DNA from: RPQJ01 sp963706755
GTDB taxonomy: Bacteria; Pseudomonadota; Gammaproteobacteria; Steroidobacterales; Steroidobacteraceae
Direction: 5' to 3'
Assembly (NCBI GenBank): GCA_963706755.1
Contig: CAVPNH010000005.1
Span: forward strand, 40,409 to 104,408
DNA length: 64,000 nucleotides
Every line of letters starts with the position of its first letter. Positions within the stretch are counted from its first letter, which is position 1. Under the pieces are notes generated by a model. The model searched no databases. It saw only the letters and a program-made list of their open reading frames with translations, and was not told where the DNA came from. Of the stretch, positions 1-11,172 are shown piece after piece. The position numbers and the translations under genes are program-made.

Positions 1-528
1 CGCATCCGTGCGCACCACGAGCATGAGCAGCGTGGCGATCGAGCCGTTGGTGATGAAGGTCTTGGAGCCGTTGACGACATAGTCGCCGCCCTCGAGCACG
101 GCCCTGGTGCGGATGCCCTTGAGGTCCGAGCCCGCGCCGGGTTCGGTCATCGCGATGGCGCCGATCAGCTCGCCGCTTGCCATCCTGGGCAGCCAGCGTT
201 TCTTTTGTTCCTCGGTGCCGTAATTGAGCACGTAGTGGGCGGCAATGCTGTGCACGCCCTGGCCGAACCCGGAAATGCCCCGCCGGGCCGTTTCCTCGTA
301 GAGCACCGCCTCGTGACGGAAATCCCCGCCGCCGCCGCCGTACTCCGCCGGGACGTCCATCAGCAGGAAGCCCGCCTCGCCCGCGGCGCGCCAGGTTGCG
401 CGGTCCACGTGGTGCTGCGCGCGCCATTGCGGCTCCTTCGGCATCATCTCCGATTCTACGAAGCGCGACACGGCGTCGCGCAGCATCTGCAGGTCGTCAT
501 CCATCCACGGGGATGCGTAGGCCTTCAT
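1..528 (-). CDS. Acyl-CoA dehydrogenase, N-terminal part (runs off the window)
   Basis: Reading the minus strand from the ATG at 528 gives 176 residues of an acyl-CoA dehydrogenase, a flavoenzyme that oxidises acyl-CoA thioesters. Visible blocks are an N-terminal helical segment, 'MTEPGAGSDL' (the conserved substrate/FAD-side motif) and 'VNGSKTFITNGSIA' near the window edge, both typical of the family's middle domain. The flavin-binding and catalytic C-terminal half lies beyond base 1. It starts 22 bases after the purA stop on the same strand. The substrate class cannot be told from this part. Confidence 0.9.
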   Translation of the reverse strand, partial: MKAYASPWMDDDLQMLRDAVSRFVESEMMPKEPQWRAQHHVDRATWRAAGEAGFLLMDVPAEYGGGGGDFRHEAVLYEETARRGISGFGQGVHSIAAHYVLNYGTEEQKKRWLPRMASGELIGAIAMTEPGAGSDLKGIRTRAVLEGGDYVVNGSKTFITNGSIATLLMLVVRTDA

Positions 529-550
529 CGGTCTCGGTTCCTCGGTTCGT

Positions 551-1843
<1,293 letters not shown>

Positions 1844-1866
1844 GAGCTACTCAAACCGCGGTTGAT

Positions 1867-2067
1867 TCATGCACCACCGCCGCGCACGAAGTACAGGAGC
1901 AACGCGCCAGCGATCATGCTGGCGAGCCCCGCCACGCGCAGCACGCCCTCGGGAAGGTCCGCGAGCTTGCGCAGTGCGCCCTTCATGCCGCCCGGGTTCA
2001 GGAAGGGCACCAGCCCCTCCAGCACCAGGTACAGGGCGAAGGCCGCCCAGAGGTCACCCCACTGCAC
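1867..2067 (-). CDS. DUF2065 (YjeT-like) small membrane protein
   Basis: This 66-residue protein has two predicted membrane helices: 'WAAFALYLVLEGLVPFL' (about 7-23) and 'VAGLASMIAGALLLYFV' (about 45-61), separated by a short basic loop containing 'NPGGMKGALRKLADLP'. It is a recognisable member of the DUF2065/YjeT family, which sits between hflC and purA in many gammaproteobacteria, as it does here. Its function is unknown. Size and context match the family well. Confidence 0.85.
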   Translation of the reverse strand: MQWGDLWAAFALYLVLEGLVPFLNPGGMKGALRKLADLPEGVLRVAGLASMIAGALLLYFVRGGGA

Positions 2068-2085
2068 GGCGGCCGGCGGCCGCGA

Positions 2086-2955
2086 TCAGCGGCCGCTCTC
2101 CTTGAAGTACTTGAAGAACTCGCCGTCGGGGGCCAGCACCAACACGTCGCCCTGCTTGCCGAGCGACTTGCGGTACGCCTGCAGGCTGCGGAAGAAGGAA
2201 AAGAACTCCGGGTTCTTGCCATACGCCTTGGCGTAGATGTCCGCGGCCGTCGCGTCGCCCTCGCCCTTCACCTTCTCGGCGTCGCGGTAGGCATTCGCGA
2301 GGATCTCCGTGCGCTTGCGTTCAGCCTCGGCCCGGGTCTGCTCGGAAACGGCGTAGCCCTCGGCGCGCAGTTGCGCGGCCTGCCGCGCGAAGTCCTGGCT
2401 CATCCGGTTGTACACCGACTCGCTCACTTCGTCGGGCAGCCCGATGCTCTTGACCCTGACGTCGATCATGGTCATGCCCAGCCCACCGACGTTGGCGCCC
2501 GCGATCTTGAGCACCTCGCCCAGGAACTCGGTGCGCTCCGCGGCAACCACCTGCTGGATGGTGCGGCGCGCGATCACGCCCTTCAGCCCGTCCTTGACGA
2601 TTTCCCCGAGGCGTCGCGCCGCGACCTCCTCGCTGCCGCCCGCGGTCGAGGTGTAGTAGCGCGAAACGTCGCTGATGCGCCACTTCACGAAGAAGTCGAT
2701 CTTCAGGATCTTGCCTTCGCTGGTGAGGAAACTCTCGGCCGGATAGTCCTCGGTGAGGATGCGCCGGTCGAACTTGCGCACGTTGTTCACGAGCGGCGTC
2801 ATGAAGTGCAGGCCGGGCTTGTAGTCCGCACGCACGATCTCGCCGAAGCTGAACTTGATGGCAAGGTCGGTCTGGTTCACCGTGAAGGCGGCCATGGAGA
2901 GCACGAGCGCGGCGAAGCCGAGCAGGATGGCCGCGGCGTATCTTCGACTGCCCAT
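2086..2955 (-). CDS. hflC: HflC, SPFH-domain regulator of FtsH
   Basis: HflC forms the membrane-anchored HflKC cage that surrounds and modulates the FtsH protease. The 289-residue product starts 'MGSRRYAAAILLGF', has one N-terminal membrane segment (about 6-25), then a band-7/SPFH domain ('NQTDLAIKFSFGEI', 'PGLHFMTPLVNNVRKFDRR') and a long charged helix rich in Ala, Glu and Arg. I chose the ATG at 2955 because it overlaps the hflK stop (TGATG arrangement) and gives the normal length; the open frame continues upstream only as a shadow of hflK. The frame is intact. Confidence 0.95.
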   Translation of the reverse strand: MGSRRYAAAILLGFAALVLSMAAFTVNQTDLAIKFSFGEIVRADYKPGLHFMTPLVNNVRKFDRRILTEDYPAESFLTSEGKILKIDFFVKWRISDVSRYYTSTAGGSEEVAARRLGEIVKDGLKGVIARRTIQQVVAAERTEFLGEVLKIAGANVGGLGMTMIDVRVKSIGLPDEVSESVYNRMSQDFARQAAQLRAEGYAVSEQTRAEAERKRTEILANAYRDAEKVKGEGDATAADIYAKAYGKNPEFFSFFRSLQAYRKSLGKQGDVLVLAPDGEFFKYFKESGR

Positions 2956-4112
2956 CAGCGTGTCCCCCTGTCGCGGCTCGATTCGACCGTGGCTGCCGGT
3001 TCCGCAGCCGGGGCCTGCTGCATCGTCGCCGGCGCCTGGCGCTGCTGGTCCAGGGTCTGCATGGGGATCCTTCGCTCGAGCAGCTTGTCCAGCGGCAGGT
3101 AGATCATGTTGCCCGTGCCCTTCGTGTCCACCAGCACCTTGTTCGTGTTGCCGAGCACCTCTTCCATGGTCTCGTAGTACAGGCGCTGCCGCGTCACCGC
3201 CGGCGCGCGCTCGTAGGCCCGGGCGAGCTGCTCGAACCGCGAGGCCTCGCCCTCGGCGTCCGCGACGATCCGCGCCTTGTAGGCCTGGGACTCCGCGGTC
3301 TGCCGCGCCGCCGAGCCCTTGGCCTTGGGCAGGATGTCGTTCGAGTAGGCCTGGGCCTCGAGCGCGAGGCGCTCCTTGTCCTCGCGTGCCTTGATCGCGT
3401 CGCGCTGCGATGCCTGCACCTGCTCGGGCACGCTCACGCCCTGCAGGTTCACGGTCGTGACCTCGATGCCGGTCTTGTAGGGGTCGAGCGTGCGCTGGAT
3501 GAGCTCGCGGGTCTTGGCGGTGATCTCCTGGCGACCCGCCTCCAGCACGAAGTCGAGCTGGCTGTGGCCAACGACCTCGCGGATCGCGCTCTCGCTCACC
3601 TCGCTCAGCGTCGCCTCGGGGTCGCGCACGTTGAATGCGTAGGCGACCGGCTCGGCCCGCCGGTACTGCACGGCGATATTGATGTCCACGAGGTTCTCGT
3701 CGGCGGTCAGCATCCGGGTCTGGTCGCTGAAGCCTTCGACGGACTCGACGTTGACGATCTGCCGCGTCTCGATCGGCCACGGCATGTGCCAGCGCAGCCC
3801 GGGCTCAGTGGTCTCGACGTACCTGCCGAAGCGGGTCACGACCGCGCGCTCGGCGGCGTCCACCTTGTAGAGGCCGGTCGCGGCCCAGACCAGCAACAGC
3901 ACCAGCAGCACCGTGCCGACGCCGAATCCGCGCATGGCGGCATTGCCGGCGCTGCCGGAGCTGCCGGAGCCGTCGCCGCCATTACCACCACCGCCGAACA
4001 TTCCAGCGATCTTCTTTTGCAGGTTGCGCAGCGCCTCGTCGAGGTCGGCGGGTCCCTTGTTGGGGCGATTACCCCAGGGATTGCGGTTCCTGCCCGGGTC
4101 ATTCCAGGCCAT
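2955..4112 (-). CDS. hflK: HflK, SPFH-domain regulator of FtsH
   Basis: HflK is the partner of HflC in the FtsH-regulating complex on the periplasmic face of the inner membrane. The 385-residue product begins with a Gly/Asn/Pro-rich tail ('MAWNDPGRNRNPWGNRPNKG', as in other HflK proteins) and a poly-Gly stretch, then one membrane segment near 67-86, then the SPFH domain ('AAERAVVTRFGRYVETTEPG') and a coiled helical region. It starts 5 bases after the hflX stop and overlaps hflC by one base, so the genes are probably translationally coupled. Confidence 0.95.
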   Translation of the reverse strand: MAWNDPGRNRNPWGNRPNKGPADLDEALRNLQKKIAGMFGGGGNGGDGSGSSGSAGNAAMRGFGVGTVLLVLLLVWAATGLYKVDAAERAVVTRFGRYVETTEPGLRWHMPWPIETRQIVNVESVEGFSDQTRMLTADENLVDINIAVQYRRAEPVAYAFNVRDPEATLSEVSESAIREVVGHSQLDFVLEAGRQEITAKTRELIQRTLDPYKTGIEVTTVNLQGVSVPEQVQASQRDAIKAREDKERLALEAQAYSNDILPKAKGSAARQTAESQAYKARIVADAEGEASRFEQLARAYERAPAVTRQRLYYETMEEVLGNTNKVLVDTKGTGNMIYLPLDKLLERRIPMQTLDQQRQAPATMQQAPAAEPAATVESSRDRGTR

Positions 4113-4117
4113 GGGGA

Positions 4118-5524
4118 TCAGTTACTCCCGATTGCTTGCGGTCGGTCTGTGGGGGGTACGTCCGGACTCCCCGTGGCCGCCGGTCCGGCGGCCTCCGAGG
4201 CGGTGCGACCCGTTGATTGTAGGAACCGGTCCCCGGGTGCACAAGGCTCAATCGCGACCGGCAGCTCGAGGCCCGCCTCCCGGCAGATCCTGGCGAGGTC
4301 GCGCTGGCGCAGGTTGACCTCGAGTTCCGAGCCGCCGTCGTCGAGTTCGCGCTGGGCGAGCACGGCACCCGCCTCGAAAAGCCGGGCCCGGGCCCGGCCA
4401 GCGCTCGCAGGCAGGGTCAGCCTGCAGTGGTGCAGGTCCGCGCCGAGCTGCCGGTGCAGCGCCTCCCGGAGCAGGTCCACGCCCTCGCCCGTGTGCGCCG
4501 AGAGCCAGAGCCGGTCCACGCGGCCGTCGGCGTCGGGTTCGGCATGCGGCGCCTCCCCCGTCCGGTCGATCTTGTTGAACACCTCGATCTGCCGCAGCGA
4601 CTGGGCCCCGATGGACTCGAGCACCTCGTTCACCTGCACGATGCGATCGGTCCGCTCGGGATCCGCCGCGTCGATCACGTGCAGCAGCAGGTCGGCCTCG
4701 CGAGCCTCCTGCAGGGTCGAACGGAAGGCCGCCACCAGTTCGTGGGGCAGGTCGCGCACGAATCCGACGGTGTCGGCGAGCGCCACCTCGAGCCCGGGAG
4801 CGAGGCGCAGTCGCCGCACGGTCGGGTCCAGGGTCGCGAAGAGCTGGTCCGCCGTGTAGGCGTCGGCGGACGTCAGCCGGTTGAAGAGCGTGGACTTTCC
4901 GGCGTTCGTGTAGCCCACGAGTGCCACGGTCGGCACCGCGCCGCGCTTGCGCTCCTGGCGCGTGGTCTCGCGCTGCACGAGCACCTTGTCGAGGCGGTCG
5001 TTCAGGGTCTTGATGCGCCGGCCGATGAGCCGACGATCCGTTTCGAGCTGGGTCTCGCCCGGGCCGCGCAGTCCGATGCCGCCCTTCTGCCGCTCGAGGT
5101 GCGTCCAGCCGCGCACCAGGCGCGTCGCCATGTGCTCGAGCTGCGCGAGCTCGACCTGCAGCTTGCCTTCGAAGGTGCGCGCGCGCTGGGCAAAGATGTC
5201 GAGAATGAGGCCGCTTCGGTCGAGCACGCGGCACTGGAGTTCCTTCTCGAGGTTGCGCTCCTGGCCCGGCGACAGCGCGTTGTCCACGACCACGAGGTCG
5301 GCGCCGAGCGCGACCCGGCGCAGGCGCAGCTCCTCGACCTTGCCGGTCCCGAGGAAGAAACGCGGTTCGGGTGACTTGCGGGTGCAGGTGAGGACCTCGA
5401 GCACCTGCGCGCCGGCCGAGCGCGCGAGTGCCACGAATTCCTCCACCCGGTCGGGCTCCGGCGCATGGCCGAGGCCGACGCACACCAGAATCGCGCGTTC
5501 GCCGCTACCGGGCCTGTCGAACAA
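4118..5524 (-). CDS. hflX: Ribosome-associated GTPase HflX
   Basis: HflX binds the large ribosomal subunit and splits stalled ribosomes. The 468-residue product has the N-terminal HflX domain ('FFLGTGKVEELR', 'NLEKELQCRVLDRSGLIL'), a helical linker with 'GGIGLRGPGETQLETDRR', and a G domain with the P-loop 'GYTNAGKSTLFNRL' near 202, the 'DTVGF' G3 motif and 'NKID' G4 motif. It is longer at the C-terminus than E. coli HflX, with a Pro/Ser-rich tail. It sits between hfq and hflK in the canonical order. Confidence 0.96.
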   Translation of the reverse strand: MFDRPGSGERAILVCVGLGHAPEPDRVEEFVALARSAGAQVLEVLTCTRKSPEPRFFLGTGKVEELRLRRVALGADLVVVDNALSPGQERNLEKELQCRVLDRSGLILDIFAQRARTFEGKLQVELAQLEHMATRLVRGWTHLERQKGGIGLRGPGETQLETDRRLIGRRIKTLNDRLDKVLVQRETTRQERKRGAVPTVALVGYTNAGKSTLFNRLTSADAYTADQLFATLDPTVRRLRLAPGLEVALADTVGFVRDLPHELVAAFRSTLQEAREADLLLHVIDAADPERTDRIVQVNEVLESIGAQSLRQIEVFNKIDRTGEAPHAEPDADGRVDRLWLSAHTGEGVDLLREALHRQLGADLHHCRLTLPASAGRARARLFEAGAVLAQRELDDGGSELEVNLRQRDLARICREAGLELPVAIEPCAPGDRFLQSTGRTASEAAGPAATGSPDVPPTDRPQAIGSN

Positions 5525-5557
5525 GTGGTCCTGACTCCGCCCTTCAGGGCGCCGGGT

Positions 5558-5815
5558 TCATGCGACCGGCGCGTCCTCCGGTGGCAGTTCCTCATCACCC
5601 ATCGGCAGCCTGACGTTGCGGGCCGGCACGATCGTCGAGACGGCGTGCTTGTAGACCATCTGGCTCACGCTGTTGCGGAGCAGGATGACGAACTGGTCGA
5701 AGGAATCGATCTGGCCCTGCAGCTTGATGCCGTTGACCAGGTAGATCGACACGGGGATACGCTCCTTTCGCAGAGCGTTCAGGAAGGGATCCTGCAGGGA
5801 CTGGCCCTTGGCCAT
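5558..5815 (-). CDS. hfq: RNA chaperone Hfq
   Basis: Hfq is a hexameric Sm-like protein that pairs small RNAs with mRNAs. The product has 85 residues. The Sm1 core is 'YLVNGIKLQGQIDSFDQFV' and the Sm2 motif is 'VYKHAVSTIVPAR' (YKHA family signature). The proximal-face residues of the 'QSLQDPFLNALRKERIPV' N-terminus are conserved. The short acidic C-terminal tail is typical of compact Hfq versions. The gene is followed by hflX after 33 bases and preceded by miaA after about 100 bases, a gap where hfq often has its own promoter. Confidence 0.98.
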   Translation of the reverse strand: MAKGQSLQDPFLNALRKERIPVSIYLVNGIKLQGQIDSFDQFVILLRNSVSQMVYKHAVSTIVPARNVRLPMGDEELPPEDAPVA

Positions 5816-5917
5816 GATTGAGTCTCCTTATTGTTCAACCTGCTCGTTCCAGCAGCGGACTCTTCCATGAGGGGACCGTGAAGCACGATGCCTCGACGCG
5901 CGGGAACGAGGCTAATC

Positions 5918-6884
5918 CTAGCACAGCCCGACCCCGCCCCGGCCTGCCGCAGCCGACGCCACGGCACGCTTTATGGGTGCAAGTTCCTGATCTTCAAGGC
6001 TCCGCAACCAGTGCAGGCATTTGTCCGCATTGAGCCAGGTGAGTTGCCGCTTGGCGAGGTTGCGGGTCGCCCGCTGCCCTTCTGCGATCGCCGCGTCCAG
6101 GTCGCACTCTCCCGCGAGGTGCGCCCAGAGCTGCCGGTAACCCACCGCCCGCAGGCTCGGCAGGTCCCTGTCGAGGTCGGCGCGTTTCCGGAGCGAGCGG
6201 ACCTCGTCCAGGAACCCCTCCTCCATCATCCCGAGGAACCGCTGATCGATGCGCCGGTAGAGTTCCTCGCGCCCGACCGGGAGCAGCGCGAAGGCCACGA
6301 GCGACAGGGGTGCCGGCTCGGCGAGCTTCTGCAGGTCCGACAGCCGCCGGCCCGTGAGCTCCAGCACCTCGAGCGCGCGCTGGATGCGCTGGCCGTCGGC
6401 CGGGCGGATGCGCGTGGCCGCCTCCGGATCGCGCAGCGCAAGCTCCGCGTGCAGCGCGGGCCACCCGAGGTCCCGCGCCCGCGCGTCGATCCGCGCGCGC
6501 AACTCCACGTTCGCCTCGGGCAGCGGCGCAATGCCCCGCGTGAGTGCGCGAAAGTAGAGCATCGTGCCGCCGACCAGCAGCGGCACTCGTCCGCGGCCGC
6601 GGATCTCCGCCACGAGACGCAGCGCGTCGCGACGGAATCGACCGGCCGAGTAGGTGTCGGCCGGATCGCAGACGTCGACCAGGTGATGCGGCACGGACTC
6701 GCGGATCGCGCGTGAGGGCTTGGCCGTGCCCAAGTCCATTCCCCGGTACACCTGCGCCGAGTCCACGCTCACGATCTCAACGGGGAAGCGTGCAGCGAGT
6801 TCGAGCGCGAGCGCCGACTTGCCGCTCGCCGTCGGCCCCATCAAGCAGGACCGCGTCGGCGGGCGTCGTGTGCTCCGTGGTCAT
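5918..6884 (-). CDS. miaA: tRNA dimethylallyltransferase MiaA (one frame break near the start)
   Basis: MiaA transfers a dimethylallyl group to A37 of tRNAs that read UNN codons. The P-loop 'GPTASGKSALALEL' and 'VSVDSAQVYRGMDLGTAK' identify it, and the C-terminal part is complete. The longest open frame starts only at the P-loop. The likely true start is the ATG at 6884, which overlaps the mutL stop as ATGA and encodes 'MTTEHTTPADAVLL'. That reading is one base out of phase with the rest, and the span of 967 bases is 3n+1, consistent with one extra base near 6842. Probably an error, not a dead gene. Confidence 0.93.
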
Positions 6885-8627
6885 CGCCCGCGCATGAACA
6901 GGCGGTCGAGGTCATCCATTCCGACGAACGACCAGGTCGGGCGGCCGTGGACGCACTGGTCGGCGCGCAGCGTCGTCTCCATCTCGCGCAGCAGCGCGTT
7001 CATCTCGGGGACGGTGAGCCTCCGGTTCGCGCGCACCGCCTGGTGGCAGGCCATGGTGCCGAGCGCGCGCTCGAGCGCCTGGCGCGCGCCACCGCTGCCC
7101 TGCTCGCGCAGGTCGGCGAGCATGTCGCGCACCAGCGCCGCAGGATCGGCCGACGCGAGCAAGGCCGGCATCGAGCGCACCACGACCTGGGCAGGACCCG
7201 AGCGCGAAAGCTCGATGCCGAGCTCATCGAACAGCGCGCCGTGAGATTCGGCCTCGTCGGCTTCGGCCACCGACACGTTGACCGCCACCGGCACGAGCAG
7301 CGGCTGTGCGGCGATGCGCTTCGACTCGAGCGAGGCCTTGAGCCGCTCGTAGGTCGTGCGCTCGTGCGCAGCGTGCATGTCCACGAGTACCAAACCGCCC
7401 TGCGCCTGAGCGAGGATGTAGACGCCGTGCAACTGCGCGATGGCGTAGCCGAGCGGGTGGACGGTGCCATCGGGCTCGGGTCCGGCCTGCCCGCTCGCCG
7501 GCTGGTCGCGGATGCCACCGCCGAGCGTCGAGTAGAGATCGAGTGCGGAAGTCTGCGGACCCATGCTGCCGCCCGGCCGCGGAATCGAGAACGTGGCCGC
7601 TGGAATCGCGTGTGCGGCATCGTGCGCAGGCCGGTTCTCGGCCAGCGCACGCTCGATGCGTGCGGAATAGGAAGTCGTGCACGAGGCCCGGCTCGCGGAA
7701 CCTCACCTCGAGTTTCTGCGGATGGGCGTTCACGTCCACGCGCGTCGGATCCATCTCGAGATACAGCACGTAGGCGGGCTGGCGGCCGTGATAGAGCACG
7801 TCGCGGTAGGCGAGGCGCACCGCGCTCGCGACGAGCTTGTCGCGCAGTGGTCGGCCGTTCAGGAAGAAGTGCTGCTGGTCCGCCTGGCTGCGTGCGTAGG
7901 TCGGCATGCAGAACCAGCCGTGCAGCCGCAGACCCGCGCCCTCGTGATCAAGCTTCAACGCGTGCGCGATGAACTCCTCGCCGAGCACGGCCGCGACGCG
8001 GGCATCCTGCGCGCGCTCATCCCGCGCCGGCGGATGATCGGCGAGCGTGCGGCGCGCCGAGGCGAGCCTGAACCCTACGTCGAAGCGGCTCAGCGCGAGT
8101 CGCTCGACCAGCCGCTCGATCTGGCCGAGCTCGGTCCGCTCGGAGCGCAGGAACTTGCGCCGCGCGGGCACGTTGAAGAAGAGGTCACGCACCTCGACCG
8201 TCGTCCCGGGCGGATGCGCCTGCGGCGACGGCCCGCGGAGCGCGCCGTCCACCACCGACACCGCGGTCGCGACCTGTGCGTCCGCGGTCCGCGAGACAAT
8301 CGTCGTGTGCGACACCGAGGCGATGCTCGGCAGCGCCTCGCCACGGAAACCGAGCGTGCGCACGGACTCGAGATCCTCGATGCGGCCGATCTTGCTGGTG
8401 GCGTGACGCGCGAGCGCGAGCGCGAGTTCGTCCGCGGCGATGCCGGTGCCGTCGTCGCGCACGCGGCACAGCTGCGCCCCGCCGCCCTCGACTTCGATGT
8501 CGATCGAGCGTGCGCCGGCATCGAGGCTGTTCTCGACCAGTTCCTTGATCACGGACGCGGGGCGCTCGACGACCTCGCCCGCCGCGATCTGGTGGATCAG
8601 TTGCTCGGGAAGGACCCGGATGGTCAT
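6881..8627 (-). CDS. mutL: DNA mismatch repair protein MutL (one frame break)
   Basis: MutL couples mismatch recognition to strand incision. The N-terminal GHKL ATPase is intact: 'GEVVERPASVIKELVENSLD' (motif I), 'RDDGTGI' (II) and 'TLGFRGEALPSIASV' (III). The C-terminal domain is read in another frame from about 7660 downward and contains 'DMHAAHERTTYE', which fits the DxHA(x)2E(x)4E endonuclease motif of non-E. coli-type MutL. The total span is 3n+1 and one extra base near 7663 ('RTIERALAENRP' once corrected) restores a protein of about 581 residues. Downstream, miaA overlaps by 4 bases. amiC would be the usual upstream neighbour; here the RHS island intervenes. Confidence 0.94.
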
Positions 8628-9039
8628 GGTCGCAGGCGGCCTCGCACTGTGGCCGCGAGGATAGCAAAGGCCAACGGAAGCAGGCGCGAAGGTTCGCCGC
8701 CACGCGAGTGGACAGCAGCCTCCGCCTAGGATCGGCGGAAGGTGCCACCAACCTCGTGGCCCGGACCTCGACGACTACATATCGTCCGTCAGGACCATTT
8801 ACGATCGAAAATCGGGGTGGCATGCGGTTCCCGGCCTGGTCCCGGCAGTACCGAATGCTCAAGATGTTCGAGGCCCGCCTCCCCGTGTTGACACCTTGAC
8901 CAGCCGACCAGTAGGCACCGCGTCCGAAGCACGCGGCATCGGCACCGACCAAAGTCTTCCCTCAGCCCCTTCTCCGAAGGGCGGCCTCTGCTGATTCCCG
9001 TGCGGTTACTCGAAAGCGGCAGGACGTCGCTGCAGGCCA
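8628..9039. other. Gap between mutL and the first candidate immunity gene
   Basis: About 410 bases with no gene I can support. It is the left edge of the RHS island. A lone TTGACA-like hexamer lies near 8887 without a convincing -10 partner. Short open frames here lack recognisable domains. The sequence is somewhat less GC-rich than the flanking housekeeping genes. Confidence 0.5.
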
Positions 9040-9537
9040 TCATGGAGCCGGCGACTTGAAAGCACCTCGGATTACGAGCCCCACAGCAACAACCATCGGC
9101 AACTCCGCAATTCCCAACAATAGCCAATCAGCCAGCTCAAACCTCGCCGGGTCACGCCCTGTAGCAAAGATCAATAGTCCGATTGGCAGGGCAGCCAGGA
9201 TCGCCATGAGAAGTGTGAGCAGGATCGGGTGTTGTCTGAAGGCCTTCCTGTACGTTTCGGGCATCTGGCGCATGTCTTCTACGAAGGACCTTGCAGGCCA
9301 CTCGTCAGAAGCCGCCGCGTGTGAAACGCCAGTCTGCCCCCCTCCTGCATCTCGCCTTAGGCCCCTTACCGCAATCCACGCTGCCAATGCCGCAACGAGA
9401 ATATTCGCAAGGTCGAAATAGCCGGGCCCCGTGAGCGCGATGCCGAACCTGGCCTTCTGTATGAACAGAACGCTCTTTAACGCACCGAACCCGACTGCGG
9501 CCAACAGCACTGCGTACCAACTGAGTCGATCGATCAC
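9040..9537 (-). CDS. Candidate immunity protein 1, multi-pass membrane protein
   Basis: This 165-residue protein has about four hydrophobic segments: 'WYAVLLAAVGFGALKSVLFI' (6-25), 'LANILVAALAAWIAV' (about 43-57), 'ILLTLLMAILAALPIGLLIF' (about 105-124) and 'LLLGIAELPMVVAVGLVIRG' (about 139-158). A soluble charged loop lies between the second and third. It starts 22 bases after the stop of RHS cassette 1, with an AGAGGAAAG ribosome-binding site. I recognise no family. Its position directly 3' of a polymorphic RHS tip suggests an immunity protein for that tip, and a membrane protein would fit a membrane-acting toxin. This function is inference. Confidence 0.6.
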   Translation of the reverse strand: MIDRLSWYAVLLAAVGFGALKSVLFIQKARFGIALTGPGYFDLANILVAALAAWIAVRGLRRDAGGGQTGVSHAAASDEWPARSFVEDMRQMPETYRKAFRQHPILLTLLMAILAALPIGLLIFATGRDPARFELADWLLLGIAELPMVVAVGLVIRGAFKSPAP

Positions 9538-9559
9538 GTTTCTTTCCTCTGCGGCTCAA

Positions 9560-11016
9560 TCAGCGGCCTTCGCAGACGTAGGACTGAAGAATAGGCAAGA
9601 CCTGTTGGACCAGAGCTAGCGCGAGGTTGGCCCGATTGATGGGCCCTGATTGGCGGGGAAACGAAAGTGCAGCGAATCCGGCAAGGCCGGCCATATCCCC
9701 CATCTGCCGGCCGGAGTCGCCTCCATAGCGCAACCCGATCAACCCGAGGGACGTGGGCGACTCTCCGTAATTGTTGGCTGCCGTTTGAAACATCAATCCG
9801 CCGTCGAGAACCGCGGAGGCGCCGAAGAAAGCATTGCCGATACCAAGTGGTACCAGGCCCAAGCTGCCGCCTCCGGTGACTGGCACTCCGGAAATGCCGG
9901 CGCCTACCTGGCCCAAGCCGGCGAGAGTCTGTACCGTGCCGGTGATTACCATCGAGCCACCGACGACCAACTCGGCGGCCCTCAGTGCAAGATTGGAGCA
10001 ATCCTGGTCGTGTCTCTCCTCCCTCGAGTCGTTGCCCCCGTCGCCACCTCCCGTGCCGCCGCCCTCCGTGCTCCCTGCGCGCACGTCGCCGAAGGGCGAC
10101 GATACTTGGAGCAGGTAGTCGGAGGTCGGCGGGTAGAGACGCGTCGCGGTGACGGTAATGCCTTCCAGCTCCGATCCAGAATCAGGCCATGCAGCCCCCG
10201 GGCTGTTGGACGGGTCAATCGGGCGGATCCGCTTGTGGTCGTCTGGTTGTTCGTCCACGTATCCGCTGGGGTCAACGTACCTCAGCGGTCCGTTGTTGAC
10301 GTACGCGTACCGGTTCCAGCCCTGGCTCGCATCGATCCCGTTCACGTACGGATCCGCCGACAGGAACCGCCCGATGGCCGGATCGTAGACCCGGCCGTTC
10401 ATGTGCACGAGCAGGATATTGTCCAGTGCCTCGTGCCCGGTGTAGCCGCGGCGGGTGGTGTTGGCGATGCCGGTCCAGTCGGGCGGCGTGCTGCTGCTCC
10501 AGTTGCTGCCTCGCCGCGCACCCCATGCCCCGAAACTCTCCCTGGCGAGAATGGCGCCTGACCCATCCATCACCGCCTCGGTGCTGCCGAGATGATCGGT
10601 CGTCACGTAGAACGTGTCCGTCGTGCCGTCGCTCCTGCGGATCACCTGCACCTCGCCCGAGGGCGTCGGGATGCGGTGCTTCCAGTGCACACGCACGCTG
10701 GTGGTCAACTTCTCGAGCAGCCCGCCCACGTAGATCGTGGTCTCGGTGGCGCCGGCATAGGTGCTCACCTGCCGCCAGCGGCTGCGGTCCGGGGCGTAGT
10801 TGAATGAGGCCGTGTAGCCGCTCGCGCTCAGGCTCGCCGGCAGGTTGTCGCTGGTCCAGGTGAGCGTCGACCCGTTGCGGGTTGCCATGTTGCCGTTGGC
10901 GTCGTACGTGTACGAATTGGAGCCCGCGCTGACCACCGCGTGCTTGCGCACAGCATGGTAGCCGTAGCTGCCCACGTCCGAGCGGCTGGTGACGTTGCCG
11001 AGCGCGTCGTAGGCGA
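9560..11016 (-). CDS. Orphan RHS cassette 1 with C-terminal tip 1 (5'-truncated)
   Basis: Homology to the full-length RHS protein begins at 'YDALGNVTSR' (about 11012) and runs through the RHS core ('GRFLSADPYVNGIDASQGWN', then 'NRYAYVNNGPLRYVDPSGY'). The tip of about 230 residues follows: a 'GITVTATRLYPP' motif, a shared linker 'DYLLQVSSPFGDVRAGSTEG', a Gly/Ser spacer, then hydrophobic Gly-rich segments ('LVVGGSMVITGTVQTLAGLG', 'GGGSLGLVPLGIGNAFFGAS') that could insert in membranes. There is no convincing start codon or signal peptide; the open frame upstream runs antisense to logic through the preceding immunity gene. It is best read as a silent tip donor, as known for orphan rhs-CT modules in enterobacteria. 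Confidence 0.75.
10259..11012 (-). repeat. RHS-core repeat copy 1
   Basis: About 750 bases that match copies 2 and 3 almost letter for letter; parts of roughly 380 bases look identical by eye in all three. Orientation is minus. It ends at the DPSGY codons, after which the tips diverge. Confidence 0.85.
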
Positions 11017-11172
11017 CATCGGCAATTTCAACGGAACCGTCAGGGTCGTCGCGACGATCGGCAATGCCGAAAGAGGGGTAGCCCAATGCTCGGAGTGCGG
11101 ACGCCGCTCGGCGTGAAATACGCGTTGGGTGATAGGGCAATCTTCGGTGCAGATATGTCACGACCGCTGAAT

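Noticed and set aside
8880..8900. Promoter at a TTGACA hexamer
   Set aside because: No -10 element lies at a suitable distance and no gene starts downstream on that strand.
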